Assembly: GCA_022564295.1 (NCBI GenBank)
Contig: JADFLR010000035.1
Coordinates: forward strand, 1-42,690
DNA length: 42,690 nucleotides
Direction: 5' to 3'
From: Bacteroidota bacterium
Lineage (GTDB): Bacteria > Bacteroidota > Ignavibacteria > Ignavibacteriales > Ignavibacteriaceae
Below, piece by piece: positions 9,419-17,333 of this stretch. Positions within the stretch are counted from its first letter, which is position 1, and each line of letters opens with the position of its first letter. The notes under the pieces are model-generated. The model had not been told where the DNA came from and ran no database searches. It saw only the letters and a list, made by a program, of their open reading frames with translations. A program made the translations under genes and the position numbers.

Positions 9419-9473
9419 AGTCCATTTAATGCTTATTAAATCAAAACAATATCAAATGATGATTAAATGGACT
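9419..9473. promoter_or_regulatory. 12-bp perfect inverted repeat upstream of the iron operon
   Basis: AGTCCATTTAAT (9419-9430) and ATTAAATGGACT (9462-9473) are perfect inverted copies, 31 bases apart, immediately ahead of the DtxR-type regulator. The right arm covers an alternative ATG at 9467. It could be a pair of half-sites for the encoded repressor or an RNA stem acting on translation. The sequence does not match the classic DtxR box. Confidence 0.5.
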
Positions 9474-9511
9474 TGACTTTATTCTTAAGCATACTTAAAT
9501 TATCACTTGTT

Positions 9512-10174
9512 ATGAGAAATATTTCTAAAGAAGATTATTTAAGTACTATATATCGCCACAGAAATAATGAAGGCGGAATTAAAGCAACACAGTTAGCTGA
9601 ACAATTGGAAATTTCCAACGCTGCTGTGACTGATATGATGAAAAAGCTTTCGAGAGATGGGTTGGTAAACTACGCACGTTATAAGGGGATTAAACTAACC
9701 GAGCATGGAGAATCCTATGCAAGGAATATGATACGACGACATAGAATTTGGGAGTTGTTTCTTCAAAGAATAGTTGGTATGCCCTGGGATAAAGTTCACG
9801 ATGAAGCTGAACAGCTCGAGCATTCTTCTTCGGATGAGTTGATAAACCGACTTGAAGAAATACTTGATTATCCTCAGTTCGACCCTCATGGCGATCCTAT
9901 TCCGGATAAAAATGGAATGTTACCGAAGCAAAAAAAATTGATTCCCTTAAGCTTAATAAAAACCGGCGAAATGGTTGAAGTTATACGCGTTAATGATTTT
10001 GATAATAGTTTCCTCAATTACCTGTCGGAAATTGGTTTAGAGTTGAATAAGAAATTGTTGGTTAAAAATATACTGGATTTTGATAAGTCGATGTTGATAT
10101 CTATTGATAAAAACGAAATGAATATAAGCAATACAATTGCAGCAAATATTTTTGTTGTAAGAGAAAATAATTAA
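9512..10174 (+). CDS. DtxR/MntR-family metal-dependent repressor with FeoA/SH3 domain
   Basis: About 220 residues. The N-terminal winged helix begins ISKEDYLSTIYRH, with recognition helix region ISNAAVTDMMKKLSRDGLV and wing YKGIKLTEHG. The dimerisation/metal domain carries the expected His/Glu pattern (RRHRIWELFL, HDEAEQLEHSSS) and the family signature DPHGDPIP. A C-terminal FeoA/SH3-like domain begins LIPLSLIKTGEMVEVIRV. Members bind DNA when loaded with Fe2+ or Mn2+ and shut down metal uptake. I prefer the ATG at 9512 because the family begins right at this motif; an ATG at 9467 would add 15 hydrophobic residues and is covered by an inverted repeat. It heads a tight co-directional run with the feo genes (17 bp to the next), so it very probably regulates its own iron-uptake operon. 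Confidence 0.9.
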   Translation: MRNISKEDYLSTIYRHRNNEGGIKATQLAEQLEISNAAVTDMMKKLSRDGLVNYARYKGIKLTEHGESYARNMIRRHRIWELFLQRIVGMPWDKVHDEAEQLEHSSSDELINRLEEILDYPQFDPHGDPIPDKNGMLPKQKKLIPLSLIKTGEMVEVIRVNDFDNSFLNYLSEIGLELNKKLLVKNILDFDKSMLISIDKNEMNISNTIAANIFVVRENN

Positions 10175-10191
10175 TAGAAAGAAATTTAAAA

Positions 10192-11211
10192 ATGGTTGAT
10201 CCCTTAACATCATTAATAATTGGATTTATAATTATACTTTTCTTCATCTGGGTTTACTTACCCAGGAATGGATTACTTGCACGCTTGAAAAGAAGCAAAA
10301 AAAATACTCACAGAGTATTGATTGAAGATTCATTAAAACATCTTTACAACTGCGAGTATAACGGAATTAACTGTACACTTAACAGCGTTGCCGGTAACGT
10401 ATCCATTTCTGCAGATGAAGCTGCAAAAGTTGTTAAGAAGCTTGAAGAGCTCGAACTAATATTATCACACGAAAAAGGAATTAGTCTTACGACGGAAGGT
10501 CGTGCTTATGCATTAAGAATTATTCGTACGCATAGATTATGGGAAAAATATCTTGCAGATGAAACAAGTGTTGGTGAAGAAGATTGGCATATTGCTGCAG
10601 AGGAGATTGAACACCGCATTACTCCTGCCCAGGCAGATGCTTTAGCTGCACAAATTGGTAATCCGGTTTTCGATCCGCATGGTGATCCAATTCCTTCTGC
10701 TAAAGGAGAGTTGCCTTTAAAGAAAGGCAATGTATTGAATACGCTTAAGGAGGGTGAGTTTGCACGTATAATACATATTGAAGATGAACCTAATGCAATT
10801 TACAGCCAGCTTGTTGCTGCCGGACTTTATCCTGGCATGCAGGTAAGGATGATCGAGTCATCCAAAGATAGAATAAAGTTTTTAGCCAACGGAGAAGAAG
10901 TTGTACTTGCACCGCTGTTCGCAAAAAATGTAACAATTATACCCATTAAAAATGAAACAACTGTTAAAGGAAAATTTAAATCACTTTCTTCACTATCGGT
11001 TGGTGAGAAAGGAATTGTTTTAGGAATTTCAAAAAGATGCAGAGGGCAGCAAAGAAGAAGATTGATGGATCTTGGTGTGGTTCCGGGAACTGAAATTGAA
11101 GCGGAAATGAAAAGCATTGGCGGCGACCCCGTTGCATATAGAATTCGCGGTGCATCTATTGCCTTAAGAAAAAATCAAGCAGATAAAATCTATCTTATAA
11201 ACGAAGAATAA
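10192..11211 (+). CDS. Membrane-anchored DtxR-like protein with two FeoA domains
   Basis: A 339-residue fusion: one N-terminal transmembrane helix (SLIIGFIIILFFIWVYLP, about residues 7-24), a winged-helix-like region (41-101, ending KGISLTTEGRAYALRI), a DtxR dimerisation/metal-site domain (105-165, HRLWEKYL...AEEIEHRI, DPHGDPIP) and two tandem FeoA/SH3-like domains (about 181-252 and 265-337, the second with LMDLGVVPGTEIEAEMKS). FeoA domains partner with the ferrous transporter FeoB at the membrane. The gene sits between the soluble DtxR repressor and feoB, nine bases before the latter. The tether suggests it senses Fe2+ at the membrane or controls FeoB gating rather than acting as an ordinary repressor; that role is my inference. 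Confidence 0.85.
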   Translation: MVDPLTSLIIGFIIILFFIWVYLPRNGLLARLKRSKKNTHRVLIEDSLKHLYNCEYNGINCTLNSVAGNVSISADEAAKVVKKLEELELILSHEKGISLTTEGRAYALRIIRTHRLWEKYLADETSVGEEDWHIAAEEIEHRITPAQADALAAQIGNPVFDPHGDPIPSAKGELPLKKGNVLNTLKEGEFARIIHIEDEPNAIYSQLVAAGLYPGMQVRMIESSKDRIKFLANGEEVVLAPLFAKNVTIIPIKNETTVKGKFKSLSSLSVGEKGIVLGISKRCRGQQRRRLMDLGVVPGTEIEAEMKSIGGDPVAYRIRGASIALRKNQADKIYLINEE

Positions 11212-11220
11212 AATGATAAA

Positions 11221-12036
11221 ATGATTGATGTGAATAAATGTACTACTTGCCCTGTTCATAATGTCGGGAACCTGAAAAAACTCGGTATAAATATGAAAAA
11301 CTACGATTATGTAGTTGCTCTTGCAGGTAATCCAAATACGGGGAAAAGTACTGTCTTTAATAATCTTACAGGATTAAAACAGCACACAGGTAATTGGCCC
11401 GGCAAAACAGTAACAAGAGCCGAAGGTGGTTTTGAGTATAACAGTTCAAAATTCAAGCTTGTTGATTTACCCGGGACGTATTCGCTTCTTTCAACAAGCA
11501 CAGACGAACAAGTTGCAAGAGATTTTATCCTGTTTGGTCAGCCGGATGTAACAGTTGTTGTTGTTGATTCAACACGTTTAGAGAGAAATTTAAATTTAGT
11601 TTTGCAAGTACTTGAGATAACCGACCGCGCAGTTTTATGCCTTAATCTGATGGACGAAGCAAAAAGAAATAATATTAAAATTGATGAAAGGCAGTTAACA
11701 AAAGATTTGGGTATTCCGGTCATCCCAACTGAAGCACGCCAAAGCGTTGGAATGCAAGACTTGATCAACGCAATTTTTGAAGTTGCATCGGGAAAATTTG
11801 TTTGTAAACCGTATAGAATAAACAGCAAGTCGATAGAATTAAGTTATGCAATTGATAAACTATCGCAAGAAGTTAAACAAGCATTTCCGGATATTCCAAA
11901 CGCAACATGGGTTGCGCTAAGATTATTAGAAGGTGATCAAAGTATAATAGAAGCTGTAGGTACAGGTGAACTTGGTAACATTAAGCAGGTAAACACATCA
12001 CTTGAAGAAATAAAATTGAAAGTTGAAAGTATCTAA
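11221..12036 (+). CDS. feoB: FeoB GTPase part (split FeoB, N-terminal half)
   Basis: A 271-residue stand-alone G domain plus helical GDI of the ferrous iron transporter. G1 GNPNTGKST (residues 36-44), switch [11 protein letters not shown]3 DLPGTYS (82-88), G4 NLMD (142-145) and a G5-like TEARQS (170-175) are all present. The short N-terminal extension holds a CTTC motif (Cys7, Cys10) that could bind a metal. Normal FeoB continues into the membrane domain in one chain of about 700 residues or more; here the reading frame stops and the permease starts in another frame with a one-base TAATG overlap, so the two halves should be translationally coupled and assemble in the inner membrane. All GTPase motifs are intact, arguing against a decaying gene. 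Confidence 0.92.
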   Translation: MIDVNKCTTCPVHNVGNLKKLGINMKNYDYVVALAGNPNTGKSTVFNNLTGLKQHTGNWPGKTVTRAEGGFEYNSSKFKLVDLPGTYSLLSTSTDEQVARDFILFGQPDVTVVVVDSTRLERNLNLVLQVLEITDRAVLCLNLMDEAKRNNIKIDERQLTKDLGIPVIPTEARQSVGMQDLINAIFEVASGKFVCKPYRINSKSIELSYAIDKLSQEVKQAFPDIPNATWVALRLLEGDQSIIEAVGTGELGNIKQVNTSLEEIKLKVESI

Positions 12037-13472
12037 TGAATAGAACAAACGGACATAATAACGAAGCTATCCTGTCTCTCGCTAATAACCTTAGATGGGA
12101 AATTGGTGAAAACTTTCACGATAAACTTATGGAATCCATTTATGCCAATGCTACAACTATCGCACATAAATCAGTTACTACTCCAATAGAAAAACCAACA
12201 TTTAGTTTTGATAGAGCTTTAGACCGAATAGTAACAAGTCCTGTATTAGGATTTCCGATGATGTTTCTTATTCTTGCCGTAATTTTCTGGCTTACTATTG
12301 AAGGCGCGAATGTACCCTCGGCAATGCTTGCTTCTTTGTTGATCGATACTTTTCATCCCATATTAAAGGATTTTTCATTTACAATTGGCTTACCCTGGTG
12401 GCTGGGGGGCGTATTGATTGATGGTGCATACCTTGCAGGGGCTTGGGTAATAAGTGTAATGCTTCCGCCGATGGCAATTTTCTTTCCGCTGTTTACTTTG
12501 TTAGAGGATTTCGGATATTTGCCAAGGGTTGCATTCAACATGGATAATCTTTATAGAAAAGCTGGTGCACATGGTAAACAGGCATTAACTATGGCAATGG
12601 GTTTCGGATGTAATGCTGCCGGCGTTGTTGCAGCAAGAGTGATTGATAGTCCCCGTGAAAGGATCATAGCAATTATCACAAATAATTTTTCTCTTTGTAA
12701 CGGAAGATGGCCAACACAAATATTAATTGCAACAATTTTTATTGGGGGTGCTGTTCCTGCTCATTTAGCCGGATTAGTTTCAGCCGGTGCTGTTGTTGGT
12801 ATTGCTGTTTTGGGAATTGTTTTTAGTCTTGTAGTTTCCTGGGCTTTATCAAGAACAGTTTTAAAAGGCGAAGCATCGGCGTTTAGTTTGGAACTTCCTC
12901 CATATCGTCCGCCGCGTGTGCTTCGAACTCTTTACACTTCTTTGATTGACAGAACATTAATAGTTCTTTGGCGTGCAGTAATTTTTGCTATTCCCGCAGG
13001 AATTGTAATCTGGCTCGTATCAAACATTACCGTCGGAGGTGAAAGTGTTGCTGAGATATTTATTAATTGGGTTGATCCCGTTACTTTAATTATCGGGTTG
13101 AACGGAGTAATAATTCTTGCATACATTATTGCTATTCCCGCAAATGAAATTGTAATTCCAACTATCCTGATGCTTACAGTTTTGGTAACGAGTATAACCG
13201 GTGTGGGAAGCGGAGACGGCGTTATGTTTGAATTGGATTCTGTTACTGCAACTGAAGATATACTTATGGCCGGCGGCTGGACTTTACTAACCGGAATTAA
13301 TCTGATGTTGTTCAGTTTGCTTCACAATCCATGTTCAACTACCATCTATACAATTTACAGGGAAACAAAAAGTGTTAAGTGGACAGTAGTTTCTACGTTA
13401 CTCCCGGTTGTAATGGGTATTGCAGTTTGTTTCTTTGTAACTCAAATATGGAGGTTGGTTGTTGGCAATTAA
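12036..13472 (+). CDS. feoB: FeoB permease part (split FeoB, C-terminal half)
   Basis: A 478-residue polytopic membrane protein that is the missing half of FeoB: a short helical stretch (MESIYANATTIAHKSV, equivalent to the usual AxxRYxxI helix), then FDRALDRIVTSPVLGFPMMF leading into the first transmembrane helix. Two nucleoside-recognition/Gate domains follow. The Cys-containing segments MGFGCNAAGVVAARVIDSPR / NNFSLCNGRWP and LLHNPCSTTIYTIYRETKSVKW correspond to the conserved gate motifs of FeoB. It should move Fe2+ across the inner membrane under control of the upstream GTPase. The start ATG overlaps the stop of the GTPase gene by one base. The CNGRWP variant of the usual CSARLP-like motif suggests a divergent FeoB branch. 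Confidence 0.92.
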   Translation: MNRTNGHNNEAILSLANNLRWEIGENFHDKLMESIYANATTIAHKSVTTPIEKPTFSFDRALDRIVTSPVLGFPMMFLILAVIFWLTIEGANVPSAMLASLLIDTFHPILKDFSFTIGLPWWLGGVLIDGAYLAGAWVISVMLPPMAIFFPLFTLLEDFGYLPRVAFNMDNLYRKAGAHGKQALTMAMGFGCNAAGVVAARVIDSPRERIIAIITNNFSLCNGRWPTQILIATIFIGGAVPAHLAGLVSAGAVVGIAVLGIVFSLVVSWALSRTVLKGEASAFSLELPPYRPPRVLRTLYTSLIDRTLIVLWRAVIFAIPAGIVIWLVSNITVGGESVAEIFINWVDPVTLIIGLNGVIILAYIIAIPANEIVIPTILMLTVLVTSITGVGSGDGVMFELDSVTATEDILMAGGWTLLTGINLMLFSLLHNPCSTTIYTIYRETKSVKWTVVSTLLPVVMGIAVCFFVTQIWRLVVGN

Positions 13473-13514
13473 TTATATTCTAATACAAATAAACGACGTA
13501 GAAGGTAAAATAAT

Positions 13515-14738
13515 ATGAAAGGCATTATTTATATATTATCATTGTGTACGACATTTTTTATAGCTGTTTCATGTTCAGAATTGTTGCCTCCGGAACCCGA
13601 ACAAGAAACTGTTTTAGCCGGACCAATTGAAGATTTAACCCCGCAGCAATTAAGAGATCACCTTGTTGGAGACGAACAATTTGGTAGAATCTTTGGTCAA
13701 GAAGATGGTTTGGGACCAATCTTTGTTAGCAATGCTTGTGAAAGTTGTCACATCGGAGATGGAAAAGGACACCCCCTGACAACACTTACCAGGTTCGGAA
13801 AGTATAGTGGTGGTATTTGGGATCCAATGGTTGAAGAAGGAGGACCCCAACTACAAAATAGATCAATTGCAGGATATCCTCCTGAAACTATACCGGGTGA
13901 TGCGACAGGTGTTACACGTTTGATGCCTCCCGCTGTTACCGGGTTAGGTTATCTTGCAGCAGTACCGGATGCGGTTATTCTGGAATTAGCGGATCCTGAT
14001 GATTCGGATGGTGATGGTATATCAGGAGTTCCCAACTACATTCAACCACTCGATTATTTTATGCCTCTACCTTCACATATTCCTTCCAACGGTAAATACA
14101 TTGGCAGGTTTGGGAAAAAAGCGGGCGCAATTGATTTGCTTCAACAAATAGTGACAGCGTATAAAGAAGACATGGGCATTACGTCGGATTTCGATTTACA
14201 GGATAATTTCAACATCCAGGCAGGATTGACTACAGGCGACTTTGTTGACGATCCGGAAGTTTCTGCAGCGATAGTTAATAATGTGGTTTTTTATGTGCGC
14301 ACTCTAAAAGTACCGCCGCGGCGTGATGAAAATGATATCGATGTTATAGCAGGAGAGAATTTATTTAATCAAATCAACTGTTCAGGTTGCCATAGGCCGT
14401 CTTTGGTTACGGGATTTTCTGACGTAACCACTCTAAGTAATAAAACAATTCATCCGTATGCTGATATGTTATTACACGATATGGGCAGTGAACTTGACGA
14501 TGGTTATACCGAAGGTACGGCACTTACATCGGAATGGCGTACAGCTCCCTTATGGGGAATAGGTCTTGCGGAAGATTCACAGGGAGGATCACCTTTTTAT
14601 TTACATGATGGAAGAGCTTCAACTTTAGAGTCTGCTATCGGTTTTCATGGTGGTGAAGCTTCAAATAGCAGGGATGAGTTTAATAATCTGTCAACGAATG
14701 AAAAAGATCAGCTTATAATATTTCTGAAATCACTATGA
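13515..14738 (+). CDS. Di-heme oxidoreductase (DHOR/DUF1111) lipoprotein
   Basis: A 407-residue periplasmic cytochrome c-type lipoprotein. The signal peptide ends in IAVSC (lipidated Cys20). Two heme-binding CxxCH motifs are visible: CESCH (Cys75-His79) and CSGCH (Cys289-His293). Family landmarks include GLGPIF, LMPPAVTGLGYLAAVPD, a Ca-binding-like DPDDSDGDGISG loop, GRFGKKAG, and the C-terminal TAPLWGIGL...FYLHDGRASTLESAIGFHGGEA. Members of the DHOR family (formerly called thiol oxidoreductases) move electrons in the periplasm; the true substrate is generally unknown. It is 42 bases after feoB on the same strand and followed by a Rieske protein, so it may act on iron redox state during uptake; that link is inferred from context. 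Confidence 0.9.
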   Translation: MKGIIYILSLCTTFFIAVSCSELLPPEPEQETVLAGPIEDLTPQQLRDHLVGDEQFGRIFGQEDGLGPIFVSNACESCHIGDGKGHPLTTLTRFGKYSGGIWDPMVEEGGPQLQNRSIAGYPPETIPGDATGVTRLMPPAVTGLGYLAAVPDAVILELADPDDSDGDGISGVPNYIQPLDYFMPLPSHIPSNGKYIGRFGKKAGAIDLLQQIVTAYKEDMGITSDFDLQDNFNIQAGLTTGDFVDDPEVSAAIVNNVVFYVRTLKVPPRRDENDIDVIAGENLFNQINCSGCHRPSLVTGFSDVTTLSNKTIHPYADMLLHDMGSELDDGYTEGTALTSEWRTAPLWGIGLAEDSQGGSPFYLHDGRASTLESAIGFHGGEASNSRDEFNNLSTNEKDQLIIFLKSL

Positions 14739-14777
14739 TAATAAAACCTTCTGATAACTTAATGAACAAGGTTTAAC

Positions 14778-15212
14778 GTGAAGCAAACCCGCAGGGAATT
14801 TATGAAAAAATGCGGATTTATTTCTGCAGGACTCGTATACGGTGGAAGTTCTTTAATGTTGGTAGGTTGTGCCAGTGTTAGCTACCTTCCCTATAGTGAA
14901 GAGAATAATCTGTTAGTTATTAAAAAATCAAATTTCGTTAAAGAGAAATACGGTTTAATTGGATACAAAAATTTACCTGCACCTATCTATATCACAAAAC
15001 TGGAAAACAATAAATATTCTGCTGTTTTATTGAAATGCACTCATAAAGGATGTGAAGTAGCACCGGCAGGAGATCTCCTAATATGTCCGTGCCACGGAAG
15101 TGAGTATTCGAATACTGGAGAGGTATTGCAATCCCCTGCAGATAAGGATTTATATTCCTTTAGCATTAAAACAGACTCTGAAAACATTTATGTAAATGTT
15201 GAGAACAATTGA
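14778..15212 (+). CDS. Rieske [2Fe-2S] lipoprotein with Tat-type leader
   Basis: A 144-residue protein starting with GTG. The leader TRREFMKKCGFISAGLV has the twin arginine (Arg5-Arg6), and a lipobox LVGC (Cys31) follows the hydrophobic stretch, so it should be folded before Tat export and then lipidated. The Rieske cluster motifs are complete: CTHKGCE (ligands Cys87, His89) and CPCHGSEYS (ligands Cys103, His106), with Cys92 and Cys105 forming the usual disulfide. No cytochrome b accompanies it, so it is not a bc1 subunit but a free electron carrier, probably partnering the adjacent di-heme protein. Confidence 0.92.
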   Translation: MKQTRREFMKKCGFISAGLVYGGSSLMLVGCASVSYLPYSEENNLLVIKKSNFVKEKYGLIGYKNLPAPIYITKLENNKYSAVLLKCTHKGCEVAPAGDLLICPCHGSEYSNTGEVLQSPADKDLYSFSIKTDSENIYVNVENN

Positions 15213-15222
15213 AAGGTTAAAA

Positions 15223-16401
15223 ATGTTAAAAATTGATATGACTATAGTCTTCATTTTATTGCTGCTAGCTCCAATTTTTGGACAACAAGATACTTCTGTT
15301 GTTCAAGATGCTATTTATGACCGTCCATTTATCACCTCTGACTTTCCAGTAGCTCTCGGCGGATACTTGGAAGGAAACACTAACTACTTTTCTGAAGATG
15401 GTGTATCTGAAGGTTTCTCGATGGAATTTCGAAGGTTTAATATCTTTCTTTATTCAACTATTATTCCCAGGGTAAGGTTTCTGGCAGAGTTGGAGTTTGA
15501 ACATGGTACCGAAGAGATTGCGATTGAAACTGCTCAGGTAGAATTTGAATTTCTTCAGGCGTTGATACTTCGAGCCGGTATTATGGTCGTCCCAATTGGT
15601 GCTTATAACGTGAACCACGATCCTCCAAAATATGAATTTGTAGAACGACCCTTGGAAGCCACACAAATCATTCCATCAACGCTTTCAGATATAGGCTTTG
15701 GATTTAACGGCAAGATTTTTTGGAATAATTTATTGTTTACTTACGATGCATATTTGGTTAACGGTTTGAGCGATGGAATAATTTTAAACGATCAGGGACG
15801 TACCTTTCTCGAAAGTGGAAAATCAGAAGAACGTTTTGCAGAAGATAATAATGGTTCTCCGACATTTTCAGGCAGACTTGCCGTAAAATCTTTCAAGTTT
15901 GGTGAATTAGGAATTTCATATTATAGTGGTATTTACAATTCATTTCAAATTGAAGGAGAAATTGTAGATGCAAAACGAAATATCGAAATAGCAGCGATAG
16001 ATTTTAATACTAAGATTGAGAAATTAATTATACAAGGAGAGTTCGCAGTAAATTCAATCGACGTACCAAAAGATATTTCTGAAATATTCGGAACTAAACA
16101 ATGGGGTGGTTACGTTGATATAGTTTATCCTATCATTCAGGCGAATATTCTCGGCTTTGATAACTCTGTTATTAATTTAGCTGTACGGTTAGAGCGAGTG
16201 GATTACAACGTTGGTGAATTTGCTGAAACCGGTAAAAATATATACGATGATATAAATGGTCTTTCATTTGCAATTAGTTTTCGTCCTGCTTCTGGAACTG
16301 TGTTAAAGGCTAATTACATTCATTACTGGAGCCGGGATGTTTTAGGAAATCCTACTGTTAAAACTGCTGGATTTCAGTTTGGGATCGCAACATATTTTTA
16401 A
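15223..16401 (+). CDS. Outer-membrane porin (phosphate-selective porin O/P-like)
   Basis: A beta-barrel protein of about 392 residues with a cleavable signal peptide (TIVFILLLLAPIFGQQ), an N-terminal strand pair including GGYLEGNTNYF, repeated amphipathic strands (FRRFNIFLYSTIIPRVRFLAELEFEH, GRLAVKSFKFGELGISYYSG, LSFAISFRPASGTVLKANYIHYW) and a terminal aromatic (...FGIATYF), typical of BAM-inserted barrels. The ATG at 15223 has GAAAGG just upstream and begins after the Rieske stop; an ATG at 15196 would overlap that gene by 17 bases. It ends the iron operon and could admit the ion or small complex handled by the periplasmic redox pair. Substrate unknown. Confidence 0.8.
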   Translation: MLKIDMTIVFILLLLAPIFGQQDTSVVQDAIYDRPFITSDFPVALGGYLEGNTNYFSEDGVSEGFSMEFRRFNIFLYSTIIPRVRFLAELEFEHGTEEIAIETAQVEFEFLQALILRAGIMVVPIGAYNVNHDPPKYEFVERPLEATQIIPSTLSDIGFGFNGKIFWNNLLFTYDAYLVNGLSDGIILNDQGRTFLESGKSEERFAEDNNGSPTFSGRLAVKSFKFGELGISYYSGIYNSFQIEGEIVDAKRNIEIAAIDFNTKIEKLIIQGEFAVNSIDVPKDISEIFGTKQWGGYVDIVYPIIQANILGFDNSVINLAVRLERVDYNVGEFAETGKNIYDDINGLSFAISFRPASGTVLKANYIHYWSRDVLGNPTVKTAGFQFGIATYF

Positions 16402-16545
16402 ATTATTTTATGGATACCTATAAAGCATCGTGCAGTATTCAGGTAATATTATTTAACATCACATAATAATTGGAAGATTTAATTATCTTTTATTAAGTAA
16501 TTTAAATCTTGATATGTTTATAAGTGTTTATTTTAAGAAAATATT

Positions 16546-17322
16546 ATGATGACGAAAGTTAGATTCTTATCCTGGAATGTTAACGGGATCAGAGCAGCTT
16601 ATAAGAAGGGATTTATCGATTGGTTTGCTAAAGAGAAACCCGAGATACTATGTGTTCAAGAAACCAAAGCAACCAAAGAACAGCTCCCCGATGATTTAAT
16701 AAATGTTAACGGCTATAATTCGTTTTTTTCATCTGCTGAAAAAAAAGGATACAGTGGTGTTGCTACTTTTTCCAAAACAGAACCGGTTAAGGTTTCAAAT
16801 GGAATAGGAATAAAAAAGTTTGATAGCGAAGGAAGATTTCTTGTAACCGAGTTTGATAAATTTGTTCTTTTCAACATTTACTTTCCAAACGGTAAAGCAA
16901 AAAAAGAACGACTTCAATATAAAATGGATTTTTACGAGGCTTTTCTGAAACACTTAAAGAAATTATTAAAGCAGGATAAGAAAATAGTTATCTGCGGAGA
17001 TGTGAACACTGCACACAAAGATATTGATCTTGCACGCCCGAAGGAAAATGAAAAAATTTCCGGGTTTCTTCCCGAAGAAAGAGAGTGGATTGATAAATTA
17101 TTAGAAGCAGGTTTTACTGATACTTTTCGTAAGTTTAATCAAAAACCGGAACAATATACATGGTGGGATATGATGACCCGCGCAAGAGATAGAAATGTCG
17201 GCTGGCGTATAGATTATTTCTTTATTAGTGATAATCTTAAAGATAATTTGAAAAATGCTTTAATCCTTCCTGAAGTTATGGGTTCGGATCATTGCCCGGT
17301 CGGAATAGAATTAAAATTTTAA
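16546..17322 (+). CDS. xthA: Exodeoxyribonuclease III / AP endonuclease
   Basis: A 258-residue metal-dependent AP endonuclease of the EEP superfamily, acting in base-excision repair (5' incision at abasic sites and 3' exonuclease/phosphatase). Signature residues are all visible: [14 protein letters not shown] (Glu39), the [15 protein letters not shown] segment with Asp152 and Asn154, [22 protein letters not shown] for substrate binding, and the catalytic GSDHCPVGI with Asp248-His249. The length matches the bacterial ExoA/XthA family. It is read in the same direction as the next gene, with 11 bases between its stop and that gene's start. Confidence 0.96.
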   Translation: MMTKVRFLSWNVNGIRAAYKKGFIDWFAKEKPEILCVQETKATKEQLPDDLINVNGYNSFFSSAEKKGYSGVATFSKTEPVKVSNGIGIKKFDSEGRFLVTEFDKFVLFNIYFPNGKAKKERLQYKMDFYEAFLKHLKKLLKQDKKIVICGDVNTAHKDIDLARPKENEKISGFLPEEREWIDKLLEAGFTDTFRKFNQKPEQYTWWDMMTRARDRNVGWRIDYFFISDNLKDNLKNALILPEVMGSDHCPVGIELKF

Positions 17323-17333
17323 TAAGAGAGCAT

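Noticed and set aside
9380-9420. DtxR-box operator (TTTAG...CTAAA) upstream of the repressor
   Set aside because: Half-sites are too far apart and do not match the known consensus; the 12-bp inverted repeat is a better candidate.
11221-13472. feoB as a frameshifted pseudogene
   Set aside because: Both halves keep every functional motif and overlap by one base in a coupled TAATG arrangement.
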